The notes beneath the pieces are model-generated. The model searched no databases. It was not told where the DNA came from and saw only the letters and a program-made list of their open reading frames with translations. DNA of 64,000 nt from RGIG3077 sp045541475 (lineage in GTDB: Bacteria > Bacillota > Clostridia > Oscillospirales > Ruminococcaceae): positions 1-64,000 of the forward strand of contig JAZQJI010000017.1 of the NCBI GenBank assembly GCA_045541475.1. Direction: 5' to 3'. A program made the position numbers and the translations under genes. Positions 45,493-55,524 of the stretch are shown piece after piece; positions within the stretch are counted from its first letter, which is position 1, and each line of letters begins with the position of its first letter.

Positions 45493-47019
45493 TCACATTA
45501 ACGGCGAAAAAAGACGTAATAGCCTCAGCTTTAAAATCTTTAAAGGATTTTTTGAAGAGAATTGTCGGTATTTGATTTTTTCACATTGATTAAACAGAAG
45601 TTGAAAATCATTTTTCACTTGCTCAACAGCTTTAGATTTATACATAAAAACGCCGTTTTCAAAATGCAGATAAAAGCTTCTGAAATCAAAATTTATGGTA
45701 GAAACCATGGCACAGGTCGAATCGCACTCAATCATTTTGGAATGTACAAAACCGTTGGTGTATTCAAAAATTTCAACACCGCTTTTAATTAGCAAATCAT
45801 AATTGCTGCGTGTAACGGCGTGTACCCATTTTTTGTCGGGAATATGCGGTGTTACTATTCTAATCTTTACGCCGCTTTGCGCACAAAGTCTAATTGCTTG
45901 TGCGGTCTCGCTGTCTAAAATCAGGTAAGGCGTACAAATATATACATGATCTTGTGCGGCTGATATCAAATTTAAATACAGCCCCTTCCCGATAGTCTTG
46001 TCATCGTAAGGCTCATCGCAAAAGCAAACGCAAACGCCATCGTTTTTGTTTTTACAGCCTATAAAAAACTTATTGTCTTCCTTGCTGACATCTGTATTAC
46101 AAGAAAAATGCCAAAGAGTTAAAAACTGTGCAGTAACATCATCAACGGCATCTCCCGTTAGTTTTATGGCGCAGTCCTTCCAATGCCCGTGTAAAACTTT
46201 TTTGTTAATGTATTCATCGCTTAAATTCAAACCGCCCGTATAACAGCATTTGCCGTCTATTACTGTTATTTTTCTGTGATCGCGGCTGTTTAAAAAGCTG
46301 TCTACCGATGCTCTGTATCTGTTAAATACGCACGTCTTTATGCCATGCATTTTCAATGTGTGTGCAAAATCTTTTGGTAAATAGTTTATTGTACCCAAAT
46401 CATCGTAAAGAACGCGTATATCCACACCATCTTTTGCTTTGCACTTTAAAATGTCAAGTATGGTGCTCCACATAATACCATTGTTGATGATGAAATATTC
46501 AATAAAAATAAAGTCTTTCGCATCGTTTAATGCTTTAATATAATCCTCGAAAAAATCTTCTCCTATCGAAAAAAACTTTGTTTGTGTTGCATTTCGCACA
46601 TGGGCGTCAGCGTGATTTTGCAGATAGTTTATCTGACGCCTTGCACATGAACAAAGCTCTAAATTATGTGAAATATCTTCGTTTTTACCTTGCATACTGC
46701 TTATATCATTACGAATATTAAAAAGCTTTTCAAGATTTTTTCTGAATGGCTTTTTGTATGAAAACATATAGTAAAACAACCAACCAAATACAGGAAAAAT
46801 TACCATTAAGATGAGCCATGCTATTGTGAATGAAGGATTTTGCTCTGAAGATGCAACCAAAACTGCAACCAAGAGCGAAATGATGTAAATAAAAGCATAA
46901 AAATATATAGATTTGCTTGTAAGCGTTATGATGACTAAGAAAAATGCGCACAGCTGCAAAAACAAAAACAGACTTGTTAAAAATAGCCTGCTGCCGAAAA
47001 ATTTGAAAAGTTTGCCCAT
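45493..47019 (-). CDS. cls: cardiolipin synthase
   Basis: A membrane phospholipase-D-type enzyme (508 aa from the chosen start) that joins two phosphatidylglycerol molecules. Two to three N-terminal membrane segments, a PLDc_N region (FPVFGWLFYYMF), then two HKD motifs: HRKITVIDG in the first half and VHSKMIECD in the second, each with the following S/G-N-x-D/N pattern. The start at 47019 is set by AGAGGTATCG upstream; the frame opens 11 codons earlier without support. It lies upstream of the amidase gene (107 bases). Confidence 0.94.
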   Translation of the reverse strand: MGKLFKFFGSRLFLTSLFLFLQLCAFFLVIITLTSKSIYFYAFIYIISLLVAVLVASSEQNPSFTIAWLILMVIFPVFGWLFYYMFSYKKPFRKNLEKLFNIRNDISSMQGKNEDISHNLELCSCARRQINYLQNHADAHVRNATQTKFFSIGEDFFEDYIKALNDAKDFIFIEYFIINNGIMWSTILDILKCKAKDGVDIRVLYDDLGTINYLPKDFAHTLKMHGIKTCVFNRYRASVDSFLNSRDHRKITVIDGKCCYTGGLNLSDEYINKKVLHGHWKDCAIKLTGDAVDDVTAQFLTLWHFSCNTDVSKEDNKFFIGCKNKNDGVCVCFCDEPYDDKTIGKGLYLNLISAAQDHVYICTPYLILDSETAQAIRLCAQSGVKIRIVTPHIPDKKWVHAVTRSNYDLLIKSGVEIFEYTNGFVHSKMIECDSTCAMVSTINFDFRSFYLHFENGVFMYKSKAVEQVKNDFQLLFNQCEKIKYRQFSSKNPLKILKLRLLRLFSPLM

Positions 47020-47085
47020 AACGATACCTCTTTCACGATATATAATCTGCACAAAGTATTTGACTTAAATTTTATGTATTGTGTA

Positions 47086-47114
47086 TTGAAATTTGCGTTG
47101 AATTGTGGTAAAAT
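47086..47114 (+). promoter_or_regulatory. promoter of the hprK-murB-rapZ-whiA-dnaE cluster
   Basis: TTGAAA (47086-47091), 17 bases, TAAAAT (47109-47114). Confidence 0.68.
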
Positions 47115-47174
47115 TATATGGATTGAAAATTGATATACGCTTCATGCGTTTTTGTGAAGGGAGTGTTTTTGCGC

Positions 47175-48128
47175 ATGGCAAGATTTAACGTTGCGCTTAA
47201 AAAAATTATTGATGAATTTAAGCTTGAGGTGGTTTATACACCGCAGGATCCTGCTAATATTTTGATTGAAGAAACTGAAGTAAACCGTCCCGGTTTGCAG
47301 CTTATGGATTTTTATGAGTATTTCAATCCCGAACGTATTCAGATTATCGGCAAGGTTGAGTTTGCGTATCTTTCCGTTATTGAAGAAGAAAAAAGAAAAG
47401 CACAGCTTGATAAATTCTTTATGCAGGGTATACCTGCACTTATTATAACCAGAGAACTGCCTATTTTTCCTGAAATGCTTGAATATGCTGAAAAATACGA
47501 AGTTCCGCTTTTACGCTCAAGTGATTCTACATCAAACTTTATGTCAAGCCTTATTGCTTTTCTTAACCTTAACCTTGCGCCAAGAATTACCCGCCACGGC
47601 GTGTTGATTGAAATTTACGGTGAAGGCGTTTTGATTTTGGGTGAAAGCGGTGTTGGCAAAAGCGAAACGGCTATTGAGCTTGTAAAGCGCGGCCACAGAC
47701 TTGTTGCCGATGATGCGGTAGAAATCCGTAAGGTGTCAAACATTTCTCTTGTAGGCACATCGCCTGATAATATCAGACATTTTCTTGAACTTCGTGGTAT
47801 AGGCATTATCAATGCGCGCCGACTTTTCGGTATGGGTGCTATCAAGGTAACAGAAAAAATCGACCTAATTGTAGAAATGGAACTTTGGGATCCCGAAAAG
47901 GTTTACGACAGAATGGGTGTTGATAGTGAATATACAAGTATTCTCGGCGTTAATATTCCTTCCATAACAATTCCCGTAAAACCGGGCCGTAACCTTGCAA
48001 TTATTCTTGAAGTTGCCGCTATGAATAACCGTGAAAAGAAACTCGGTTACAATGCCGCACAGGAATTGCTTGATAATCTCGGTCTTAATATGGAAGCACA
48101 TGAGATTATCAAAAAAACCGATATTTAA
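47175..48128 (+). CDS. hprK: HPr kinase/phosphorylase
   Basis: It phosphorylates Ser46 of HPr and so controls carbon catabolite repression through CcpA. The protein (317 aa) has the N-terminal domain (to about 130) and the kinase domain with P-loop GESGVGKS (156-163), catalytic H141, and the family signature LELRGIGIINARRLFG (about 205-220). The start is uncertain by two codons: AAGGGAG is 5 bases from TTG at 47169 and 11 bases from ATG at 47175; I give the ATG. In this organism it would tie sugar status to LacI/CcpA-type control. Confidence 0.95.
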   Translation: MARFNVALKKIIDEFKLEVVYTPQDPANILIEETEVNRPGLQLMDFYEYFNPERIQIIGKVEFAYLSVIEEEKRKAQLDKFFMQGIPALIITRELPIFPEMLEYAEKYEVPLLRSSDSTSNFMSSLIAFLNLNLAPRITRHGVLIEIYGEGVLILGESGVGKSETAIELVKRGHRLVADDAVEIRKVSNISLVGTSPDNIRHFLELRGIGIINARRLFGMGAIKVTEKIDLIVEMELWDPEKVYDRMGVDSEYTSILGVNIPSITIPVKPGRNLAIILEVAAMNNREKKLGYNAAQELLDNLGLNMEAHEIIKKTDI

Positions 48129-48182
48129 ATTCAAATTTACGCATATACTAAATACATAATTACAATAAAAGGAACATTTATA

Positions 48183-49085
48183 ATGCATTCTGAAATTTTA
48201 GATTTTTGCGCAAAAAATGCTCTTGATGCAAAAGTAGGCGAAAGTTTATCGGCACACACTTCGATGAAAGTCGGCGGAGAGTGCGCTTTGCTTGTAACAG
48301 TTAACGATGTACCGATGCTTAAATCTCTTGTATCACTGCTAAAAAAATGCAAAGAGAGGTTTTTTATCATCGGCAGGGGAAGTAACCTTCTTGTTTCTGA
48401 CAAAGGCTTTGACGGAGCGGTTATTAAGCTTTCGGGCGATTTGGCTGAAATTGAAGTCGGTGATGACGGTGTTATTACAGCCGGTGCAGGCGTGCCTTTA
48501 AAATTGCTTTGCATGACAGCATTTGAAAATTCGCTTTGCGGACTTGAATTTGCTTATGGTATACCCGGTAATGTTGGCGGCGCATTGTTTATGAACGCCG
48601 GAGCCTACGGTGGACAGTTAAGCGATGTTGTAATAAGCGCACTGTATCTTGAAAATGACGAAATTACAACAATTGATGTTAATTCAATGGAGCTTGGCTA
48701 TCGTTCAAGCGTTTTTATGCATAATCGTGACATGATTATTCTGTCCGTTACAATTAAGCTTAATATTGGTATTAAAAGTGAAATTAAAGCAAAAATGGAT
48801 GAATTGATGCAGAAAAGACGAGATAAACAGCCGCTTGAATACCCAAGCGCGGGCAGTATGTTCAAACGTCCGCAGGACTCTTATGCTTCGTTGCTTATTG
48901 AACAATGCGGATTAAAAGGTCTTAGCGTCGGTGGTGCGCAGGTTAGTGAAAAACACAGCGGATTTGTTATTAATAAAGGTAACGCAACTTTTGCTGATAT
49001 TATTGCGCTAACAGATGAAGTAAAGCGTATTGTTTTGCAAAAAACGGGCTACTTGCTTGAATTGGAGCCTGAAATTATTGAATAA
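48183..49085 (+). CDS. murB: UDP-N-acetylenolpyruvoylglucosamine reductase
   Basis: A flavoenzyme of the peptidoglycan precursor pathway that reduces UDP-GlcNAc-enolpyruvate to UDP-MurNAc with NADPH. The protein (300 aa) is the short type II MurB: HTSMKVGGECAL, IGRGSNLLVSD (FAD), GLEFAYGIPGNVGGALFMNAGAYGG in parts, YPSAGSMFKRP with catalytic Ser, and a final Glu in LELEPEI. It sits 54 bases after hprK, as in many Clostridia. Confidence 0.97.
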   Translation: MHSEILDFCAKNALDAKVGESLSAHTSMKVGGECALLVTVNDVPMLKSLVSLLKKCKERFFIIGRGSNLLVSDKGFDGAVIKLSGDLAEIEVGDDGVITAGAGVPLKLLCMTAFENSLCGLEFAYGIPGNVGGALFMNAGAYGGQLSDVVISALYLENDEITTIDVNSMELGYRSSVFMHNRDMIILSVTIKLNIGIKSEIKAKMDELMQKRRDKQPLEYPSAGSMFKRPQDSYASLLIEQCGLKGLSVGGAQVSEKHSGFVINKGNATFADIIALTDEVKRIVLQKTGYLLELEPEIIE

Positions 49086-49105
49086 GCTAATTACGGAGAA
49101 AAAAT

Positions 49106-49963
49106 ATGGAATTTTTAATCATAACGGGAATGTCGGGCTCAGGCAAGACGAATGTAATGCATTTTCTTGAAGATATGGGGTACTATTGCGTTGATAATCT
49201 ACCGCCACAGCTTATCTCAAAATTCGCCGATATCTGTGCGCAGACAGGGAAAAGCGTAGAAAAGGTTGCAATAGCAATTGATATTCGAGTTGGCGATTTT
49301 ATCAACCACATTTCTGATAATCTTAACGAATTAAAGGCGCAGGGTGTTCCGCTAAAGGTTTTGTTTCTTGATACAACCGATGACGTTCTGCTTAAAAGAT
49401 ATAAAGAATCACGCCGCCGTCATCCACTTGATGAATTAGGAAACGGCTCTCTTGCACTTTCGATTTCTATTGAGAGAGAAAAGCTTGCTTCGTTAAAAGA
49501 AATGGCTGATTACAGCGTTGATACATCATCACTTTCAATTGCTCAGCTGCACGAAAAAATTGCAGAAATGTTTCTTGAACATCAAAGCGATTCTATGATT
49601 ATCGATTTGCTTTCATTCGGCTTTAAATACGGCATTGCAACTGAGGCTGATTTAGTATTTGATGTGCGCTGTCTGCCAAATCCCTATTACATACCTGAAT
49701 TGAAAAAGCTTACAGGCTGCGATTCCAAGGTAAGTGATTATGTTATGAGCTTTGAACAATCGAAGACGGTTTACGAAAAATTGAAATCCCTTGTTGATTA
49801 TCTCATTCCGCTGTATGTAAGCGAGGGAAAAAGCCGTATTGTAATTGCGTTTGGCTGTACAGGCGGTAAGCACCGCTCGGTTACTTTTGCCGAGTATTTT
49901 TACAAGCATCTTAAAGAACAATACGGAAATGTAAGAAAAAATCACCGTGACATACAAAAATAA
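49106..49963 (+). CDS. rapZ: RapZ/YvcJ-family nucleotide-binding protein
   Basis: The protein (285 aa) has a P-loop at residues 8-15 (GMSGSGKT), DNLPPQL, and the C-terminal domain ending in FGCTGGKHRSVTFAEY, typical of RapZ (binds the small RNA GlmZ and controls glmS in enteric bacteria) and YvcJ in Bacillus (linked to competence). In Firmicutes no GlmZ is known, so its role here is open; glmS is present in the window at 7492 but has no visible link. It is followed by whiA after 18 bases. Confidence 0.95.
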   Translation: MEFLIITGMSGSGKTNVMHFLEDMGYYCVDNLPPQLISKFADICAQTGKSVEKVAIAIDIRVGDFINHISDNLNELKAQGVPLKVLFLDTTDDVLLKRYKESRRRHPLDELGNGSLALSISIEREKLASLKEMADYSVDTSSLSIAQLHEKIAEMFLEHQSDSMIIDLLSFGFKYGIATEADLVFDVRCLPNPYYIPELKKLTGCDSKVSDYVMSFEQSKTVYEKLKSLVDYLIPLYVSEGKSRIVIAFGCTGGKHRSVTFAEYFYKHLKEQYGNVRKNHRDIQK

Positions 49964-49981
49964 GCTATCGGAGGCATAAAA

Positions 49982-50869
49982 TTGTCATTTTCACACGAAA
50001 CTAAAAGCGAAATATGCAAAAGCATGACCGAAAGCAAACGCCGTTATATATGTTTATACGGCGTTTTTATGTTCTGTAAGTATTTTGGCGCTGATGAAAT
50101 CAAACTGCGAACAGGCTGTTTGGCCTCTGCTGAGTTGTTTGAAAGTATTTTGAAAGAGATTTTTGGTAAAAAAATCAACTGCGGATTTGAAGAAACACAC
50201 AGCGGCTCCAAAATTTCATATACGCATACTATAACAGATACAAAACTTGTTTTTGAAAAATTTAATATTAACGAAAACAGAAATAATCTGGATATAAACC
50301 TAATACAAAAGTACGGCATCGATGCATTTTTTTCAGGTGTGTTTCTTGCGTGCGGAAGCGTAAGCAATCCCAAAAAGGAATATCATTTTGAATTTGCGAT
50401 GTATAACGATAGCCTTAAATCGCAACTTTGCGATATGGTAACTCAGCTTTGCGGAGTTGAAATGAAGCAGAGCCGTCGTCGTGGACAAGCCGTGCTTTAT
50501 GCAAAAGACAGCGAAAGTGTTGAAGAACTTTTAACACTTGTCGGTGCATCAAAATCCGCAATGGATATTATGCTTATCAAGATTGATAAAAATGATAACA
50601 ACTATGTTAATCGCATTACAAATTGCGATAGTGCCAACATAGATAAAATAGTTTCTGCAGCACAAAAGCAAATTGACGCAATAAATAAGATAATCAAGGC
50701 CGACAGGTTAGATGACTTGTCAGCTGATTTAAAAGAAATTGCGCTGTTGCGCCTTGAAAACCCCGAAATGAGCCTGCGTGAATTGGGTGAATCGCTTGAA
50801 ACACCCATAGGCCGTTCGGGCGTAAATCACAGAATGAACCGCCTGATTGATATTGCAGGCAAACTTTGA
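49982..50869 (+). CDS. whiA: WhiA-family DNA-binding protein
   Basis: The protein (295 aa) has an N-terminal LAGLIDADG-homing-endonuclease-like region (CKSMTESKRRYICLYGVFMF, RGCLASAELFESIL-like) without nuclease function, and a C-terminal helix-turn-helix (MSLRELGESLETPIGRSGVNHRMNRL, in parts). WhiA affects sporulation in Streptomyces and chromosome segregation and division in Bacillus. The start is TTG at 49982 with CGGAGG upstream. The usual neighbour yvcK (between rapZ and whiA in Bacillus) is missing. Confidence 0.95.
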   Translation: MSFSHETKSEICKSMTESKRRYICLYGVFMFCKYFGADEIKLRTGCLASAELFESILKEIFGKKINCGFEETHSGSKISYTHTITDTKLVFEKFNINENRNNLDINLIQKYGIDAFFSGVFLACGSVSNPKKEYHFEFAMYNDSLKSQLCDMVTQLCGVEMKQSRRRGQAVLYAKDSESVEELLTLVGASKSAMDIMLIKIDKNDNNYVNRITNCDSANIDKIVSAAQKQIDAINKIIKADRLDDLSADLKEIALLRLENPEMSLRELGESLETPIGRSGVNHRMNRLIDIAGKL

Positions 50870-50885
50870 TATCTTTGGAGAAATC

Positions 50886-53800
50886 ATGACCGAATTTGTA
50901 CATCTTCATCTTCACAGCGAATATAGCCTGCTTGACGGTGCCTGCCGCATTGAAGAGCTTGTACCGTATGTAAAAAGCCTTAATCAATCCGCCGTTGCTG
51001 TTACAGATCACGGCACCATGTTCGGTGCAATCAAGTTCTATAACTGCGCAAAAAAACATGGTATCAAGGCAATTATCGGCTGTGAAGTTTATGTCGCTCC
51101 CAGAACCAGACACGATAAGGTGCATAAAGTGGATAATTCACCCTATCACCTTATTTTGCTTTGCAAAAATAACGCAGGCTATCAGAATTTGATTAAGCTT
51201 GTATCAATTGCTTATACTGAAGGCTTTTACAATAAGCCGAGAGTTGATATTGAGCTTTTAAAAAAGTATCACGAAGGATTGATATGCCTTTCCGCTTGTG
51301 TTGCGGGTGAGCTTTCGCGAAAAATTGCCGACGGCGATTATGAAGGCGCTAAAGAAACCGCACTTGAATATTCTTCGATTTTCGGTAAGGATAATTACTT
51401 TATTGAAATTCAGAATCATGATATCGAGCTTGAACGCAAGGTTTTACCCAAGCTTTTAAAGCTTGCCGACGAAACTAATCTTCCGCTTGTTGCCACAAAT
51501 GATGCACACTATATTTCAAAATCCGATGCAAAAATGCAGAATGTATTGATGTGTATTCAGACAAACACGAAAGTTGACGAGCCTAATGCGCTTAGCTTTG
51601 AAACTGATGAGTTTTATGTAAAATCATCAGAAGAAATGTCTGCACTTTTCGGAAGATATCAGGGTGCGATTGAAAATACGGTGAAAATCGCCCAAAGATG
51701 TAATGTTGAGCTTGAATTTGGAGTCATCAAGCTTGCAAAATATGAAAATGACGATGTTGCCGATAATAAAGCATTTTTTGAAAAGCTTTGTCTTGACGGA
51801 CTTAACGCGAATTATAAAGGTTTAGATAGGGAAAAGGCGTTAAAACGCCTTGAATATGAGCTTTCTGTAATCGAAAAGATGGGATATATTGATTATTTTC
51901 TCATCGTGTGGGATTATATTAACTATGCCAAGCAAAATAATATACCCGTAGGCCCCGGCAGAGGCTCGGGAGCGGGTAGCTTGTGCGCTTATTGCATGGG
52001 AATTACGGGTGTGGACCCGTTGAAATATAATCTTTTGTTTGAAAGATTTTTAAATCCTGAGCGTGTAAGCATGCCCGATTTTGATATCGACTTTTGTATT
52101 GAAGGCAGAGCGCAGGTAATTGATTATGTAAAAAAACGTTACGGCAGCGACAGAGTAGTTCAGATTTGTGCTTTTGATACAATGAAAGCCCGTGGTTCTA
52201 TCCGTGATGCAGGCAGAGCAATGGGCGTGCCTTACACTGTGTGCGATAAGGTCGCAAAGCTTATTTCAAATCACCACATGGCAACAATTAAAGGCTCACT
52301 TGAAAGAGAAGAGGAACTGCGCAATCTTTATAATTCCGATTCGCAGATTCATGAGCTTATTGATACTGCTTTGAAAATTGAAGGTATGCCCCGCCATGTT
52401 ACAACCCATGCCGCAGGTGTTATCATAGCGCAGCAGAGCGTTGATGACCTTGTACCGCTGCTTAAAAGCGACGATGCAGTTATCACACAGTACGAAATGA
52501 GCGATATTGAAAGTCTGGGGTTGCTCAAAATGGACTTTTTAGGTCTGCGTAACCTTACAATTATTCGTGATTGTGTAAATGCCGTAAAGCTTAAAAATCC
52601 TGATTTTGATATTAATAATATTCCTCTTGATGATGCTGATGTGTTTGCAATGCTCTCAAGCGGAAGAACGCTTGGCGTATTTCAGTTTGAAAGTGCCGGT
52701 ATGCGTTCCTTGCTGATGAATCTTGAACCGCAGAGCATTGAAGATTTAACGGCGTGCCTTTCTTTATACCGTCCCGGACCAATGGAAGCTGACGCTATAC
52801 CGAAATTTCTTGCCAACAGACGCAATCCGCAAAAAATCAAGTACAAAATACCTCAGTTAAAAGATATTCTTGACGTTACCTATGGCTGTATATTGTATCA
52901 GGAGCAGGTAATGGAAATTTGTCGTAAGCTTGCGGGCTATTCTTACGGACGTGCCGACCTTGTGCGCAGAGCAATGGCTAAGAAAAAACATTCCGTTATG
53001 GAAAAAGAGCGTGAAAGCTTTGTGTTGGGTGCTGTTGCCAACGGTGTTGATAAAAATGCCGCTGATGAGTTGTTTGATGATATGGTGGGTTTTGCTTCGT
53101 ATGCTTTTAATAAGTCACACGCTTGCGCTTATGCTTATCTTGCCTACCAGACTGCCTATCTTAAATATTATTACTATGGTGACTATATGGCTGCACTTAT
53201 GACAAGCGTTTTAAGTAACACGCCAAAGCTGTCAGCATATATATCTGAGTGGGAGGCAAGTGGCAAAAAGCTCTTGTGTCCCGATATCAACGAAAGTGGT
53301 ATAGGATTTACTTACAACGGAAGTGAAATTCGTTTCGGTTTGCTGGCTATAAAAAATCTCGGCAGGGGAGTTATCAACGATATAATTGAAGTGCGTGCCA
53401 AAAACGGTGCATTTAAAACCTTGCAAGGCTTTTGCGATGCCATGTGCGCCAAAAGTACAAATCGCCGTGCGATTGAAAGTCTTATAAAATCTGGAGCTAT
53501 GGATTGCCTTGGTTTAAACCGCCGAATGATGCTTGAAAACTTTGAAAAATTTCTTGAAAGTTCAACTGCTGATTTTAACCGTGCAATCGAAGGGCAGATG
53601 TCCTTCTTTGGCGGCACGCAGGAATACTATGCTCCAAAGATAGATTATGTTGATGAATACCCGATAGAAACTCTGCTTCAATTTGAAAAAGAAGTAACGG
53701 GTATGTATATTTCGGGCCACCCTATTTTGAAATATAAACCCTTTATGTCCTCAATGCGTATACCTGAAATTGCCGATATCGTACGAGGATACGACGCAGC

Positions 53801-54329
53801 TTCAAAAATATATGATGATAAAACTGCTTGTGTTGTATTGGGCTCTCAGTATTCGTTGCGTAAGCACTCGGCACGCAGCGGTGCTCAAATGTGCTTTCTC
53901 GGCATTGAAGATAATACTGACCAGATTGAATGTGTTGTATTTCCTAAGATATATGAAAAGAGCTATAATGCATTTGAAAACGGCAAAACGTTTATTGTAA
54001 AAGGTAAAGTATCCGTTAAGGAAAGCTATACAGATAACGAAAGCCGACAAGCAAGCATTATTGTTGATGAAATTTATGCACAAGAAGATTTTGATAAGTT
54101 TTTTGCAGATAAACGCATCTGCATAAATATAAACAGTACCGACGAAGAAGCTAAAAACGATGCTTTGGAAATCTGTAGCAGATACATTGGCAATTCTGCG
54201 CTTACTTTTTGGTTTGGCGACATAAAAAAACAGGTGCGGTTAAAATCGCAGGCAGGTGTTAATATTTGTCTTGAATTGTGCACCGAACTTATAAATCGCT
54301 TTGGCGCACAAAATGTAGCAATACTGTAA
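50886..54329 (+). CDS. dnaE: DNA polymerase III subunit alpha (DnaE)
   Basis: A replicative polymerase of the C family (1147 aa). An N-terminal PHP domain (FVHLHLHSEYSLLDGA, VTDHGTMFG) is followed by the polymerase core with the catalytic acids in MPDFDIDFCIEGR, the GPGRGSGAGSLCAYC motif, the thumb (FNKSHACAYAYLAYQTAYLKY in parts), helix-hairpin-helix repeats and an OB fold (ACVVLGSQYSLRKHSARSG in parts). It lacks an exonuclease domain, so it is DnaE rather than PolC. The start at 50886 follows TTTGGAG and fits the family. Confidence 0.97.
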   Translation: MTEFVHLHLHSEYSLLDGACRIEELVPYVKSLNQSAVAVTDHGTMFGAIKFYNCAKKHGIKAIIGCEVYVAPRTRHDKVHKVDNSPYHLILLCKNNAGYQNLIKLVSIAYTEGFYNKPRVDIELLKKYHEGLICLSACVAGELSRKIADGDYEGAKETALEYSSIFGKDNYFIEIQNHDIELERKVLPKLLKLADETNLPLVATNDAHYISKSDAKMQNVLMCIQTNTKVDEPNALSFETDEFYVKSSEEMSALFGRYQGAIENTVKIAQRCNVELEFGVIKLAKYENDDVADNKAFFEKLCLDGLNANYKGLDREKALKRLEYELSVIEKMGYIDYFLIVWDYINYAKQNNIPVGPGRGSGAGSLCAYCMGITGVDPLKYNLLFERFLNPERVSMPDFDIDFCIEGRAQVIDYVKKRYGSDRVVQICAFDTMKARGSIRDAGRAMGVPYTVCDKVAKLISNHHMATIKGSLEREEELRNLYNSDSQIHELIDTALKIEGMPRHVTTHAAGVIIAQQSVDDLVPLLKSDDAVITQYEMSDIESLGLLKMDFLGLRNLTIIRDCVNAVKLKNPDFDINNIPLDDADVFAMLSSGRTLGVFQFESAGMRSLLMNLEPQSIEDLTACLSLYRPGPMEADAIPKFLANRRNPQKIKYKIPQLKDILDVTYGCILYQEQVMEICRKLAGYSYGRADLVRRAMAKKKHSVMEKERESFVLGAVANGVDKNAADELFDDMVGFASYAFNKSHACAYAYLAYQTAYLKYYYYGDYMAALMTSVLSNTPKLSAYISEWEASGKKLLCPDINESGIGFTYNGSEIRFGLLAIKNLGRGVINDIIEVRAKNGAFKTLQGFCDAMCAKSTNRRAIESLIKSGAMDCLGLNRRMMLENFEKFLESSTADFNRAIEGQMSFFGGTQEYYAPKIDYVDEYPIETLLQFEKEVTGMYISGHPILKYKPFMSSMRIPEIADIVRGYDAASKIYDDKTACVVLGSQYSLRKHSARSGAQMCFLGIEDNTDQIECVVFPKIYEKSYNAFENGKTFIVKGKVSVKESYTDNESRQASIIVDEIYAQEDFDKFFADKRICININSTDEEAKNDALEICSRYIGNSALTFWFGDIKKQVRLKSQAGVNICLELCTELINRFGAQNVAIL

Positions 54330-54334
54330 TTTAT

Positions 54335-54778
54335 TTACACTCTTGGTTTCAGCCTGAACAGCAGTGATATTATCAATATCCCTGCGCTGATGCCAAGGGT
54401 GTAATCTATTGTTTGCCATATAAACAACTCTGCATTTTCAATATCATTTCCGATGATTGCGCTTGCGGCAGAGAATAACGTGCTGCCGGGAACAAGCGGA
54501 ATAATAGATGGCAGTAAAAATACTGTTTTTGGTGCTTTTAATCTTCGTGCCGAAATTTCGCTTACGGTAGCAGCTATTATTGCTGATATAAGCGAGCATA
54601 TAAAAATATCGTTAAAATAATAAGTTGCCGTGTACATTGCTGAATGTACAAGCGCGCCAAAAAATGCACATATCGGTAAAAATTTCAGTTGTGTATCGAA
54701 TAGCATCGAAAAACCAAGCGATGCAAAAAACATCAAAATACTTTGTGTTATAAGCGTCAATAAAGAAAATTGTTCCAT
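54335..54778 (-). CDS. threonine/serine exporter subunit, ThrE C-terminal half
   Basis: A 147-aa membrane protein of the DUF3815/ThrE_2 family with four to five membrane segments (ILMFFASLGFSMLFDT, ALVHSAMYTATYYF, FLLPSIIPLVPGSTLF). PGS in PLVPGSTLF matches the conserved motif of the family. It overlaps the ThrE N-terminal-half gene by 22 bases. Together they should form one amino-acid exporter. The gene is convergent with dnaE; only 5 bases separate the two, and no terminator fits between. Confidence 0.88.
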   Translation of the reverse strand: MEQFSLLTLITQSILMFFASLGFSMLFDTQLKFLPICAFFGALVHSAMYTATYYFNDIFICSLISAIIAATVSEISARRLKAPKTVFLLPSIIPLVPGSTLFSAASAIIGNDIENAELFIWQTIDYTLGISAGILIISLLFRLKPRV

Positions 54779-55524
54779 AAATATATCGAAAGTGCAAAGC
54801 CTGCCGCTATAAAAAATGCGGTTAGTATGCTTTGCGTAAGCTGTAAAATAGCAGATATTGTATTGTTTGAAAGCAGACTTGAAGCAGAATTAATCATGGA
54901 TATACCGGGGAAAAGCTGCATCAGACAGCCAAGGGTTACGGCTTTAAAACTGCTGCATATTCCCAAACGTACTGCACCCATTGCTGTTAACCCCGAGATT
55001 AAACTTAAAACGGCATTTGGCACAAGAGGATTTGCAGTAGCTTTGATTAACAGTGTGTTTCCGAAGAATATCATTGCAGCTAATAGCGAAGATAAAATAA
55101 AATCGGCAAAGTTGCCGCCGTAAAACAGTGTAAAGCTGGCGGCTGTTATTATTGCACCAAAAGCTGCCTTTGCAGTGTTGATTTTTTGCGTGTATATTTG
55201 CTCTAAATCAATTTTTGCTGATTTTATTGGCGGCGTATATGTGCAAATTCTGCGCGAAAAAGCGTTTAAGCTTTCAAGTCTTTTCATACTTTCTTCAACA
55301 GATTTTATTCTTACGCTGTGTGTAAAAGCTTCATAGCCAATACTGCAGCTTACAATAACAATTGAATTTAACGCAAAAACGCTTGGGTTTTCAACTCCAT
55401 ACGCTGTGCATATTCGCACTGCACTGTCTTCCGCTCTTGAAATTTCGCCGCCGTTTTCAATAATCAATGCTGCAGTTTTTGCGGCTAATATTACTGTATC
55501 TTTAATCAGATTTACTGATTTCAC
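54757..55524 (-). CDS. threonine/serine exporter subunit, ThrE N-terminal half
   Basis: A 255-aa protein of the DUF1212/ThrE family. The N-terminal cytosolic half (NGGEISRAEDSAVRICTAYG) carries the family ENGGEISRAEDS motif, followed by about five membrane segments (IITAASFTLFYGG, LFPGISMINSASSLLS). The P-G motif is seen in QLFPGISMI. It overlaps the end of the penicillin-binding protein gene by 23 bases. Confidence 0.9.
   Translation of the reverse strand: MKSVNLIKDTVILAAKTAALIIENGGEISRAEDSAVRICTAYGVENPSVFALNSIVIVSCSIGYEAFTHSVRIKSVEESMKRLESLNAFSRRICTYTPPIKSAKIDLEQIYTQKINTAKAAFGAIITAASFTLFYGGNFADFILSSLLAAMIFFGNTLLIKATANPLVPNAVLSLISGLTAMGAVRLGICSSFKAVTLGCLMQLFPGISMINSASSLLSNNTISAILQLTQSILTAFFIAAGFALSIYLWNNFLY

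Noticed and set aside
47130..47174. Longer N-terminus for hprK from the TTG/ATG region near 47130
   Set aside because: It lies upstream of the AAGGGAG ribosome-binding site and has no similarity to the family.
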